Shown: piece by piece, positions 1-10,273 of the stretch
How the letters are laid out: each line of letters starts with the position of its first letter
How positions within the stretch are numbered: position 1 is the stretch's first letter
From: Syncephalis plumigaleata
Lineage: Eukaryota; Zoopagomycota; Zoopagomycetes; Zoopagales; Piptocephalidaceae
Assembly (NCBI GenBank): GCA_025201365.1
Contig: JAIXMF010000127.1
Span: 1 to 34,520, forward strand
DNA: 34,520 nucleotides
Direction of reading: 5' to 3'
The notes under the pieces: model-generated
What the model saw: the letters and a program-made list of their open reading frames with translations, nothing else
Database searches by the model: none
Told to the model about the DNA's origin: nothing
Translations under genes and position numbers: made by a program

Positions 1-1
1 G

Positions 2-3000
2 GAGGGTGAAGCTGCAACTACTACTACAGCAACCTTAGCTACCTCTAATCAGACACACGCGTTTGATGTTAATAAACCGCAATTATCGGAGATTTACCAC
101 AAATAATAGCATTACTAGATCAGCTAATGGTGTTGGAGGTAACTAGGAAATATCTCGTTATGTATATATAGTCTAATGATATTTACGGGATATCTTTTTC
201 TTTTAGTCCAGTTGGTTATCCGGTCATACACTGGCACAGACACTGTTCACCAGTCTACACTTTATGAATATACAGCATGTAGTATGGTCATCGGATGAGT
301 TGCAACCGAGTGAAGCAATAGCAAAGGATAAATGGTCCAATCTACCGGCGAGTTATCGAGTGACTAGTGTACATCGAACACTGTTAGTCTATGTCGCCGC
401 TCTTCTCGAATGTTACACCTATATATTAGAAGAGATGATGAAGGGACATACGTATGAGGTAAGTTATGCATACTAATCGCTACTTGTACATGCTAGTCAT
501 TAATCGTGCATGTCATCATCACATAGGATGAGGATTTCAGTTGTTATACATATGGCGTAGTGCTAATGGGAAATCGATTGGGCACCACTGATTCAATTCG
601 ATTATTAGAAAGAATCGAGCTTGAATGGCAGAACATGCTTGAGCAATATAACATTACGAACACTGAGGATAAGCAAGAACGCGATCTAGTCGATGGACTA
701 CTGAATAGAGTGGCATTTAGAAAGGTGGATAGATTATATATATACACACATATGCATATACATAGATGTATATATAGAATAGTTATGAATATCAATCAAT
801 AGTAATCGTCTATGTTGTAGCATTATTTAATCGGTTTAAATCGATTGGCAATAGCTCCATCAGATGACACGATCTATGCACTAGTAATTCGTGAATTAAA
901 ACAAGCTCATCAGTCATTAAGGAATAGTGTAATTCCATCGATATCGGAAGATGTCTCTTTTGGTAATATGAAGTTTGTATATGAATTACTCGTTGCAATC
1001 TAGACTAATCATTACTGCACTATTAGCCTTTGACCCGCATGTACATCGTCAACTAGCCTGTCAGGCACCACCTCGTCCCATTACACTATTTGATACATCA
1101 GAGGTAAGTTGATAACATACTAATGAACTATTCGCATACTAATAATGATGATAATGATCCAATAGGCTCATGCACTTATGGATCATATGTTACTTCAATT
1201 GGAATATGGCTGCCATATTGCATCTATTAGATCGGCATCTGTCATTTGGGTAAGCATTTGTAGTCGAGAGACAATCTAGTTGAAACGTGTAATAATCCTT
1301 ACGTGTATTATAGGCAGCACTGCCCATCTTTAGTTCATATAAGCCATTACCATTTGCTCGTTCGCAATTACTGGTAAGTGAAGAGGAGTAATTTATTGTG
1401 TAGATATTCATCTATCATGTTTATTACTAGACACTACTCACTGAACGACTACGATTACCGGGAGTACAAATGATTGGGCGTCAATTTACGCGGGAACTCT
1501 TAACGATGGATGGGCATCGACCTGCTCCTAAGAATTATACATTTACATTTGCCAAACCTAATACACGGACACAAGAACGCCCCTCCGTACAATGTGGCGA
1601 TTTCCTTGATCAAGCAGCAAAGGTAGATTGTCCTACAATGCTTACACACATGCATGGCTTTATATAACAATATCACATAATATATATATATATATAGTTG
1701 GTAGTGGATACGTTATATGCTCGCACGCAGAACCAGGCACGACAGCCACGTATATTCGGTAAACTGATCGTGGAATGGGATCAACTACAGACTAAGGTAT
1801 CATAGTGCATTACTCAGCATACTCGTATATACAATTAGACTATGCTCATCATTACCATTACCATTCATTACTTGTAGGCTAAATCGCTGGACACACAATG
1901 GCAAGAGAGACAAAGTAGTAAAGAGGAAGAGTATACGGTAAATGTCGATATCATCGAATGCATCATGCTTGTTAACTTGTTTGCCATTTTGTAATACTAT
2001 TAGCATACCTCGTATCTTACAAGCTGGGTCTACCACGAGAAGTTGACACTCATGTGCGATATACTCATGGCCGGTTTCGAGCTTCAACTCTATGGTACAC
2101 ATGAATATCTCATGCTAAGTTGGTCGGTGCAAATGACTTTTTACTAGCATTTATATATTTATATATGTATGTAGGTATACTTATCATTTGATATTCAAGA
2201 AGACACAAAATCTAGCCAACATTATCAATAGTATCAGTGTATTTGAGGGTAATTTATTATGATAATATATCGATACATGTACTTATTACAATATTGCTAG
2301 ATGATACTGTATCCACTATAGATTTGACGATAATCAAGCAGAACTACGATATAGTTAAGATACAAGAGGATATGCAGTATGGATTTCTATTAGTGAGTAT
2401 CATCATCCTTATCATCATCATTCATTTGTATTGATATGTCATTGTCATTCACTACTAGTTACTTGTTATGCTACGTCATTTCAATCTTCTAGAGACTACA
2501 CGCGGTGCCTATGACAATGAAATGGTACGATTCGCCAATCGATTCCGTCAGTTCAACTATGTCGCGTCACCGCCTATCCTCGATATTAGCGAGTATCGAG
2601 AACAAATAGCACAGTTGCTCGAGACAGATGTAAGTAGACGAGTAGATTATTTCATGTCATTCATATGTTTTTGTATATTGATGATGCATCACATATCATT
2701 TACACGTTAGCCAAGCGAGGTGATTCAATCGGGTCAGAAGGCATTAGCATCGGCTCGTAACTCTATTATGCAATTACGTAATACATTCAGCAGTAATGAT
2801 GGCAACGAGGATATTAGTGTAACTACACGAACAACCGATCTAGTCTGGTATAACAAGGCACAACTGGATGAACTCAATGCTTGTGCACGCGTGTGTATTG
2901 CCAATTCGCTAGTATTTCAACAATTAAATAGTTTACTATTGAAATCGGCAAAGAGTAAGAGAAAGAAGAGAAAGAAGAAGGATGATGATGATGATGATCA

Positions 3001-3073
3001 TTTACTGCCAACGATCTCATTTAACTTTACATATCATCATCGACAACCGGATGTTACATTAAAATATACATAA
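2..3073 (+). CDS. MAK10: NatC N-terminal acetyltransferase auxiliary subunit NAA35/Mak10 (5' partial)
   Basis: The non-catalytic large subunit of NatC anchors the Naa30 acetyltransferase to the ribosome for N-terminal acetylation of Met-Leu/Ile/Phe-type proteins. I read exons 2-138 (frame break near 101), 207-458, 527-724, 821-962, 1027-1103, 1166-1249, 1314-1373, 1431-1622, 1698-1796, 1878-1937, 2004-2122, 2175-2248, 2301-2392, 2459-2629 and 2711-3073, all in consistent phase. Family landmarks seen are WLSGHTLAQTLF near the left end, EDEDFSCYTYG after the second intron, the hallmark block GFELQLYGTHEYLML, and a C-terminal ISFNFTYH-type beta segment after a Lys/Asp-rich stretch. The N-terminus, which normally carries the DPKMD motif, lies left of the window. 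The first exon needs one extra base at about 101-103 to join its two in-frame halves. Identification is by remembered family motifs; no search was run. Confidence 0.82.
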
Positions 3074-3611
3074 GATAAAGCACAGTTCTACAAACAACAT
3101 TTTATTGATGATAATGAATGATAGCAATAAAAATACGCATATACTATTACTACTATTGTGTATATATATAACAACAATAAGGTATATCCAATCGCCTATG
3201 CTGTAATAATATATATGTGAATAATCAATCAATCTCATTAATAATATATATGAATGAGATTAGTATTAGCAGAGGGGAAATTCAGGAAATTTTTTAATGA
3301 AATAAGATGATAGCTTGTAAATGCACCACATACATACACACATAGTAGACAATATATGGCGAGAAATTGAACAAAAAGCGCGGGGTAGTGCAAATAAAAC
3401 GATCAACAGTGAAAGAAGGAAAGAAAGAGAGTATAGTAGTAAGCGGAAACCCGGCTTTCGTTCATTCACCGCGTATTTGTTAGTTAATAAATGCTAAAAC
3501 ACACACGGGTGGACATGAGGGAGAAGTAAGAGAGAGTAGTGCGTAGAAGAATGAGAGAAAGAATGAGAAAGGGAATATGGGTGATGATGATGACATACAC
3601 ATATTTCTTCC
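3074..3611. other. Convergent 3' intergenic region
   Basis: AT-rich spacer between the convergent NAA35 and HSP70 genes, presumably holding both 3' UTRs and polyadenylation signals. The only structure I see is a perfect 9-base inverted repeat at 3231-3239/3253-3261, listed separately. No coding potential is visible. Confidence 0.7.
3231..3261. repeat. Short inverted repeat (hairpin) between convergent genes
   Basis: Arms AATCTCATT and AATGAGATT are perfectly complementary around a 13-base AT-rich centre. It sits between two converging 3' ends, so it could form an RNA hairpin in either transcript. A role in 3'-end formation is only a guess. Confidence 0.4.
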
Positions 3612-4526
3612 TTAGTCAACCTCCTCGATGGTTGGGCCGTTGTCGCCACCGGCATCTGGTGCGGCAGCACCACCGGCACCTGGGAAGCCACCTGGGAAAC
3701 CGCCTGGAGCACCACCTGGGGCACCGCCAGCTTGTTGGTAGAGCTTCATCATGATTGGGTTGGCGACCTCCTCGAGTTCCTTTTGACGGGACTCGTATTC
3801 CTCCTTGCTGGCCTCTTGGTTGTTGTCCAACCAGTCGATGGCTTCATCGACGGCCTTGGTGAGCTTCTCCTTATCGGCACCCTGGAGCTTGTCGCCGATC
3901 TTCTCATCTTGCATGGAGTTGCGGAGGTTGTAGGCGTAGGACTCGTACGAGTTCTTTGAGCTAATACGAGCAGCGGCAGCCTCATCTTCAGCCTTGTACT
4001 TCTCGGCATCGGACACCATACGCTCAATGTCTTCCTTGGAGAGACGACCCTTGTCGTTGGTGATGGTGATCTGGTTGGAGCGACCGGTGGTCTTGTCCTG
4101 AGCGGATACGTTCAAGATACCGTTGGCGTCAATGTCGAACACGACTTCGATTTGTGGGACACCACGTGGAGCAGGTGGGATTCCGGCGAGTTCGAATTTA
4201 CCGAGCAAGTTGTTGTCCTTGGTGCGGGCACGTTCACCTTCGAACACCTGGATGAGTACACCTGGCTGGTTGTCGGAGTAGGTGGAGAAGATCTCGGACT
4301 TCTTGGTTGGCACGGTGGTGTTACGCTTGATCAATGGAGTCATGACACCGCCGGCGGTCTCGATACCCATGGAGAGTGGAGCGACATCGAGCAACAACAA
4401 GTCTTGGGTCTTCTCGGAAGTATCACCAGTGAGAATGGCGGCCTGTACGGCGGCACCGTAGGCGACGGCCTCATCAGGGTTGATGGAGCGATTTGGTTCC
4501 TTGCCGTTGAAGTAGTCGCTGACCAA

Positions 4527-4559
<33 letters not shown>

Positions 4560-5695
4560 GACCAAGACAATATCGTGCACGGCGGCCTTGTCGATCTTGG
4601 AGTCGCGCAATACCTTCTCGACTGGGTCCATGGTGGAGCGGAACAAGTCAGAGCAGAGTTCCTCGAAACGGGCACGAGTGATGGAGGTGTAGAAGTCGGT
4701 ACCCTCGAACAACGAGTCGACTTCAACGCTAGCCTGGGTGGAGGACGAGAGGGAGCGCTTGGCACGTTCACTAGCGGTGCGGAGACGACGCATGGCACGG
4801 GCGTTACCGCTGATGTCCTTCTTGTTCTTGCGCTTAAACTCTTGGACAAAGTGGTTGACGAGACGGTTGTCGAAATCTTCACCACCCAAGTGAGTGTCAC
4901 CGGCGGTAGCCTTGACTTCGAAGATACCCTCCTCGATGGTCAATAGGGAGACATCGAAGGTACCACCGCCCAAATCGAAAATGAGGACGTTCTTCTCGCC
5001 ACTGCTAGACGACTTCTTGTCGAGACCGTAGGCGATGGCAGCGGCAGTTGGCTCGTTAATGATACGGAGCACGTTCATACCGGCAATGGTACCGGCATCC
5101 TTGGTGGCTTGACGTTGAGAGTCGTTGAAGTAGGCGGGTACAGTGACGACGGCATCCTTGACGCTGGTACCGAGGAAAGCTTCGGCGGTTTCACGCATCT
5201 TAAGGAGGACCATGGACGAGATTTCTTCTGGGGTGAAGGTCTTTTGCTCGCCCTTGTACTCGACCTGGATGACAGGCTTGCTATCACGGTCGATAACCTT
5301 GAATGGCCAGTGAGCCATATCGGACTTTACTTCGCTATCGGCGAAACGACGGCCAATAAGACGCTTAGCATCGAAGACCGTGTTATGTGGGTTCATGGCG
5401 ACTTGATTCTTAGCGGCATCACCAATGAGACGCTCGCTATCGGTGAAACCGACATAGGATGGAGTGGTACGGTTACCTTGGTCGTTGGCAATGATTTCTA
5501 ATAATCAGTAAAGAAGAACAGTAGTTAGCAAAGATGAACAACACAGCATTAATCACTTCTATCTTATAAAGTAAAGAAAAAAGAGCAAAAAAGAGCAAAA
5601 AAGAGCAAATACTTACCGACACGATCGTTTTGCCAGACACCGACGCAAGAGTAAGTGGTACCGAGATCGATACCGACGGCCTTTCCTGCGGACAT
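3612..5695 (-). CDS. Cytosolic Hsp70 chaperone (Ssa-type)
   Basis: ATP-dependent chaperone of 654 residues, coding exons 5695-5617 and 5497-3612 with a 119-base intron after codon 26. All three Hsp70 signatures are visible: IDLGTTYS near residue 10, [10 protein letters not shown] near 200 and [10 protein letters not shown] near 335. The protein ends in a Gly/Pro/Ala-rich tail ([17 protein letters not shown]) and the cytosolic EEVD motif that binds TPR co-chaperones. The start [12 protein letters not shown] is the canonical Hsp70 start and has no competing upstream ATG in frame. Codons are strongly biased (GGT, CGT, GTC, ATC, AAG), as expected for a very abundant protein. The intron means it may be the constitutive (Hsc70-like) rather than the purely inducible form, but the upstream region carries HSE-like elements. 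Confidence 0.97.
5577..5612 (-). repeat. Three tandem decamers in the HSP70 intron
   Basis: On the coding strand, T-rich decamers of the form GCTCTTTTTT are repeated three times directly after the 5' splice site GTAAGT. U-rich tracts just downstream of a donor are known to help U1 snRNP recruitment through TIA-1-type proteins, so this may strengthen splicing. That role is inference. Confidence 0.5.
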
Positions 5696-5853
5696 GATTT
5701 AATAATAACGTACAACAAACGTGAGTATATGCGCGTGCTTAACAAGTAAGAGAAAGAGAGTGCGAATAGCAGCGTGAAGCTATTTGACAAACAATATGAA
5801 AGAAACCGCGATTAAACTAATACAAGTACGGGCGGACGACTGGATTACCGTCC

Positions 5854-5861
5854 ATTTTATA
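5854..5861 (-). promoter_or_regulatory. TATA box of HSP70
   Basis: TATAAAAT on the minus strand, about 160 bases upstream of the HSP70 start codon. The position fits a long heat-shock-type leader. No transcription start data are available. Confidence 0.55.
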
Positions 5862-5923
5862 GGAGAATCTTTGATGAAAAATTGTCGTGTCAGTTTTGCA
5901 GTTTTACCTGCGATCCATCAATG

Positions 5924-5952
5924 GAAAAGGGTCGAAATGTTCTAGCATCTTC
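5924..5952 (-). promoter_or_regulatory. HSE-like element upstream of HSP70
   Basis: GAA triplets start at 5924 and 5934 and TTC triplets at 5940 and 5950. This gives a symmetric pair of 10-base-spaced (gapped) half sites about 65 bases upstream of the TATA box. Gapped HSEs with units one helical turn apart are known for fungal Hsf1. The central GAA-TTC spacing is three rather than the canonical two, so the call is tentative. Confidence 0.35.
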
Positions 5953-6147
5953 TGTCGTTTTCGTCATGGTTGATAATCAACACGAATCAGGTGGAACATC
6001 ATGGAAGTTAAAATTTTATGCAGAGGAGAGAAAGAAAAAAAAGAAAAGCAAAAGTTGCACTTTATACCACACCCACTTCAACGCTCAATTAGTATCTTCT
6101 TTCTATTACACTAGAAGTAGTTATAGTATTTATTATTATGATAGTAA

Positions 6148-8770
6148 TCATGTACAAGTAGAATGAGATGAAACGAGTGTTAGTGCATGTTGCAAGTGAT
6201 CAGTAGTAATAAAGGCTGCCTCATTAGCATTCTCTCGTATACATTGCATGGCAGCTTCACGGCATAGGTTATCCAAGTCAGCGCCTTAATATTCATGTTA
6301 GCTAATATATACATACGTGTAATAAATACGTTGATTTACCTGTAAATCCTTCAGTATACGTATCAATCCATTGATCAATAGTAGTCGAGTCAATACAATG
6401 AGGAATACGCGCTAATTTACCCTTTAATATCTGACATCGTTGCTAATAATCATGATATTACATGTATCAGTAATCTATTGAGTTATGATTAATCATTTAC
6501 CTTAGTATCTGGCATATCAATGCCAATCATTTGATCTAAACGACCAGGTCGTAGAATGGCAGGATCGATACTTTGTAATCGATTTGTAGCTAGATTAGAT
6601 AGTAATATTGTTATTATAGTTACTCGATTGATTGCTACTATGTTGCTATAACATACCTGCAAGTATAAATACCGTTTGATCAATGGCTCTACTACTACTA
6701 CTTGTTGTTGTTGTTCGTTGTTTCGTATGAAACCCGTCCATTTCTACAATACATACACATCGATGAGTACACAATAAAGAATGATTCATTCATGTTTATG
6801 TTGGCACTTCAACTGCTAACAAGGAATAATTGTGCCTACCTGTCAAAAATCCTGTAACAATCCGATCTCCCGTATTTTCCGATGATGATGACGTGCCACG
6901 TCGTGGTACTAGCGCATCAATCTACAACAAGTAGTATAAACAGATGATCTAATAAGTAAATGAATAAGCAATAGATAGAAATCGCTTACTTGATCAATAA
7001 ATAGGATACATGGTGCATTGGCACGAGCACGAGCAAATAACTGAGCCAGTGCTTGTTCCGATTCTCCAACTATCATAGAACGGATTTGTGTCCCCTATCA
7101 TAAAATCAACATTGATTCTAGTAATACTTATATAACCTACCTGAACCCATATAAAGTTGATGCCAATCTCACGCGCTAATGCACAGCATAGCATTGTTTT
7201 ACCAACACCTGGTGGTCCATGAACGAGTAATCCACGAGGTGGATCCACTTGAAATTGCATATAATGCTCTGGATGTTGAAATGGTCGTAATACCGTATTC
7301 TAGTAGCAATAGTTTACACGCTCTTATCAGGTATAGTAATAGTCTCATTACTCATTGTTGACTTACGCGTAATTCATTAATGACATGATCCAATCCATAG
7401 ATATCAGATAATGAAATATTCGGTATCTAATATATATTAATATGTATTAATATCAATATATGCATGTATTGCTGTTACACTACCTTTGTTTGTAAGCTAC
7501 TAAGATTAGCTGGTTGTATCTCATCTAGTGCACGTATCCACCAGGATATATCAGCAATTGACTATGCAGTAATGGTAATAGTAGTAATTGTCAATAAGCT
7601 GTTGATACAATTGTATTTTATTTGTTCACTTACTGCTATGTCAGATCCTTCTGATTTGGTAATGGCACGCAATAGATTCGTCATTACTTGACCGCATAAT
7701 CGTTCTAGATCTGCCACGACGAATCCATGTGTTCGTTTGCCTATCTCCTGACATAGTATCTCTCGTTCCTTATCATTCGTAAATGGCAATTCTATATGAC
7801 ATTCCTGTTACTATCAAATGATCAATCAACATATGCACTAGTTTACTTTGTGTTAGTTGTAAAAGAATAGATTGTCGCTGTTCAGGAAGACGTGGCCCCA
7901 TAGTTAATCGTCGATCTAATCGACCTGAACGTACTAATTCCGGATGTAATGCTTCCGGTCGATTGGTGATCCCTACTACTTGTAAGTAAAGTAATGGAAT
8001 GCTATACTCGTTGTCATTATCATAGCTTACCGATAATAAATAATGCTGATATGTTAGAAGTAGATGCATCAAGATGATCATTTAATATCGTAAAGCCAGT
8101 ATCCATCAAATGGAAAAGTGTGTGTAGTAAACGAGTCTCTACATCTACAAAAGTGTTACATACAATGACGAATATCTAATCGTCTTACTACTAATTACCA
8201 GATCTATTACGATCAAGTGGTGGTGATAATATATCAATCTCTTCGATAATAAGCAGCGATATTGGTGATGTATCACTAGTACGTATTGCCAATTGTTTAA
8301 TATGCTCGATAAATTGTCGTTCACTCTCGCCTTCCACTAATAATAATAGTTAATGTTTATGTAAGATACTACATTTACTGTAACATACATGATTGAAATA
8401 GTGTAGGTGCTTCAATGATCTTGAATGGTACACCGGATGCTTCTAATAGCAATGTCATTTATTGGATAATAATAATTATTATTATTAGTACTCTACATAG
8501 CTAGCTGAATAATTAATTGATTAATTGATGCATAGACCTACTTGCTACATGTTGTACTAGGGCAGTCTTGCCAGTGCCTGGTAATCCCGTAACAATGCCT
8601 CCAGTAATAAATGAAGGTGCCTTATTACTATTGTACTCATTGGTATATTTCCGAGATTGTTCATATATCACTCTTTGTTCAAACCTTACTAGCCATTCAG
8701 CTAGCTGTTGTACTTCTTCCTCGACACCTACTAATTCATTAGTCTGTACTATCTGATCAAGTGATAGCAT
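6148..8770 (-). CDS. Tandem AAA+ ATPase, AFG2/SPATA5-SPATA5L1-like, divergent
   Basis: Predicted 572-residue type II AAA protein, exons (high to low) 8770-8542, 8442-8389, 8336-8199, 8138-8031, 7978-7847, 7791-7634, 7561-7484, 7426-7367, 7299-7141, 7094-6990, 6921-6840, 6743-6657, 6589-6501, 6442-6340, 6284-6148; phases all agree. D1 has Walker A GLPGTGKT, a Walker B-like LLIIEEID and sensor GITNRPEALHPELVRSGRLD. D2 has Walker A GPPGVGKT, Walker B CILFIDQIDAL, and ATNR...ILRPGRLD. The C-terminal lid GFTGADLDNLCREAA is typical. Order and motifs resemble Drg1/Afg2 and SPATA5L1, which act in 60S ribosome maturation, but there is no N-domain and the divergence is high, so NVL- or peroxin-like relatives are not excluded. 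In D2 the catalytic Walker B Glu is Gln. An in-frame ATG at 8875 would add 35 residues; the one at 8770 gives a better domain start. Confidence 0.75.
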
Positions 8771-8861
8771 AGTGTAATCTATTAGGGTTAAACAAGAATA
8801 GGACAGGAAAGAATTCACTGTAAAATAAAAACAAAACAAAAACAAAACTGCGCCTTTATTA

Positions 8862-9076
8862 CAGTGTTTTTCCATCCAATTAACACTGTTAGCCTTTTGT
8901 TTTACTAATATATAACGGTTATGTTAATACGTATTTGGATGTGAAAGCGATAATCCTCAACTGCTAGAGCAATGACAATTAGTCAATAATAATAGCAATG
9001 CGATAATGATGTTAACAATTATGCAAGATTATTTATTAATAAAAAGCAACAATGTTAATTGGTTGGAATAGTCTTG
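8862..9076. mobile_element. MITE-like element, copy A (215 bp)
   Basis: Bounded by TA dinucleotides at 8860-8861 and 9077-9078. The left end CAGTGTTTTTCCATCCAATT and the reverse complement of the right end (CAAGACTATTCCAACCAATT) form an imperfect terminal inverted repeat, best matched over the CCAATTAACA core. The right 90 bases closely match 11930-12020 and, inverted, the left part of 28915-29142. There is no coding capacity. TA duplications and such ends are typical of Tc1/mariner-derived MITEs. Confidence 0.6.
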
Positions 9077-9655
9077 TAGTAATGTAGAGATGACGATTAG
9101 AATATCGATGGATTTCAGTAGAGTGTAAGCGAGTGTGCGTGATAACAGTGCTAATTGATGACGCTTATAATTCATTACTAAGTGATGTGAATGAGATGTT
9201 GATTGATTTACGGCAAGGTGATGGTGGTATTGATCGTGGTTAATGGTTGACACGGATAGCCAAGTATTCAAATGACAAACGATGACGATACAGGCAACAT
9301 AAACACCTATTACTTGCAGATAAATGGCTGCGTATTGACCGGTGTGTTCCACTGAGTGGTGTGGCATAATCGTCAGATCTACAGGCAATGTCCAAGCAAT
9401 GGATGAAATGGTTGTCGAGGTCGACTTCATTAAAGCGGTATCTTCATGGAACAGTAGTCTCAATTGACTATTAAGCTGCTGGATCGATGTTTGTATCGAT
9501 TCCCTTAGTAATGTATCCAGTAGTTGATGATGGCCACTATTGTATAGGAATGTGAGGGTAGGTGATGGTGTACGGGTCGATTGATCGGTATCATTTGATT
9601 GAAGATGTTTGACGAACCATTCAGTAAAATTGGCCGGAATAACTAGAATGGCCAT
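9029..9655 (-). CDS. Unrecognised open frame, possible membrane protein
   Basis: A 208-codon frame starting MAILVIPANFTEWFVKHL. I recognise no family. It has a polar middle (STSTTISSIAWTLP) and a hydrophobic stretch near residue 115 (VIGVYVACIVIVCHL) that could be a membrane segment. That stretch could instead be intron, since CAA|GTAATA fits a donor there and the following 140 bases are His/Ser-rich low-quality coding. The last 15 residues and the stop are encoded inside MITE copy A, starting exactly at its right terminus. Additional 5' exons between 9660 and 9950 are possible but I could not define them. Treat as hypothetical. Confidence 0.3.
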   Translation of the reverse strand: MAILVIPANFTEWFVKHLQSNDTDQSTRTPSPTLTFLYNSGHHQLLDTLLRESIQTSIQQLNSQLRLLFHEDTALMKSTSTTISSIAWTLPVDLTIMPHHSVEHTGQYAAIYLQVIGVYVACIVIVCHLNTWLSVSTINHDQYHHHLAVNQSTSHSHHLVMNYKRHQLALLSRTLAYTLLKSIDILIVISTLLQDYSNQLTLLLFINK

Positions 9656-10142
9656 GTAGTCATCTTTATTTAATAGCTTTTACAACTAATTATCCATCAT
9701 TAGCAATCGATTATTTAGCGTATCAATACCTTCTTAGATTGTCTGTTCGTTACTTGGATTGTTTACACATCCTAACATTGTATTGACTAGTATGTTTATG
9801 TGCAATTGACCATTACATCGATGATAATGAATGGAATAATCATGTTAGTACTGATTTACATTCAGTCTATATTCATACACATGGTGTTCAATACAGTCAT
9901 TTCAATAGAATATAACCAGCCATGATGGTTGTAACAGGTGTACGCGTCATTATTGATGGAGCATTCTGAAATGATGATGATGTGTAGATTCATACAATTG
10001 ACAGATCATGCGGTTACACGACATGACAGACATTCATTCACAGTTCATCTAATTGGTACTAATTTGTTCGGTGTACTACCTACAAGCAATCGATTGACAA
10101 CTCGGTTATACCAATATCCACCATCATCACTATCATCTCGAC
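9656..10142. other. Intergenic region upstream of the micro-exon gene
   Basis: Divergent spacer between the uncertain minus-strand frame and the plus-strand peptide gene. Small frames such as the one from 9938 are Met/Ser-rich chance frames. No repeat or RNA gene is visible. Confidence 0.5.
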
Positions 10143-10149
10143 TATAAAT
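10143..10149 (+). promoter_or_regulatory. TATA box of the micro-exon peptide gene
   Basis: TATAAAT lies about 125 bases upstream of the ATG and is followed by a pyrimidine-rich leader. This is the arrangement seen in strongly expressed fungal genes. Confidence 0.5.
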
Positions 10150-10182
10150 CAAGCACTTTTTGACACACTCGACTTGCCATCT

Positions 10183-10235
10183 TCATACTCTACTCTACTC
10201 TACTCTCTCACTACTTTCTACTCTTGTTCTAGTCA
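10183..10235 (+). promoter_or_regulatory. CT-rich leader with TACTC repeats
   Basis: Repeated CTACT/TACTC pentamers and a CT-rich run lie between the TATA box and the start codon. Pyrimidine tracts at this place mark transcription start regions of highly expressed fungal genes, consistent with the biased codons of exon 1. Confidence 0.45.
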
Positions 10236-10273
10236 ACTTATCTGTCTATCCATTCCACTAGGCCAACATCAAC

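Larger units (their letters stand above)
5696..6147. other. HSP70 promoter region / 3' flank of the AAA gene
   Basis: Contains the HSP70 leader, TATA box and HSE-like sites on the minus strand, then the 3' flank of the minus-strand AAA ATPase gene, whose stop is at 6148-6150. A 94-codon plus-strand open frame from 5882 is Lys-rich low complexity and overlaps the promoter; I do not regard it as a gene. Confidence 0.6.

Noticed and set aside
4152-4946. 264-codon open frame antisense to HSP70
   Set aside because: Long antisense frames are a well-known by-product of biased codons in Hsp70 genes; the sense strand carries all Hsp70 motifs.
5882-6166. 94-codon plus-strand frame MSCQFCSF...
   Set aside because: Overlaps the HSP70 promoter and the end of the AAA gene; Lys-run low complexity, no splice context or family.
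9938-10147. 69-codon plus-strand frame ahead of the peptide gene
   Set aside because: Ends at the TATA box of the peptide gene, Met-run and no recognisable features; chance frame.
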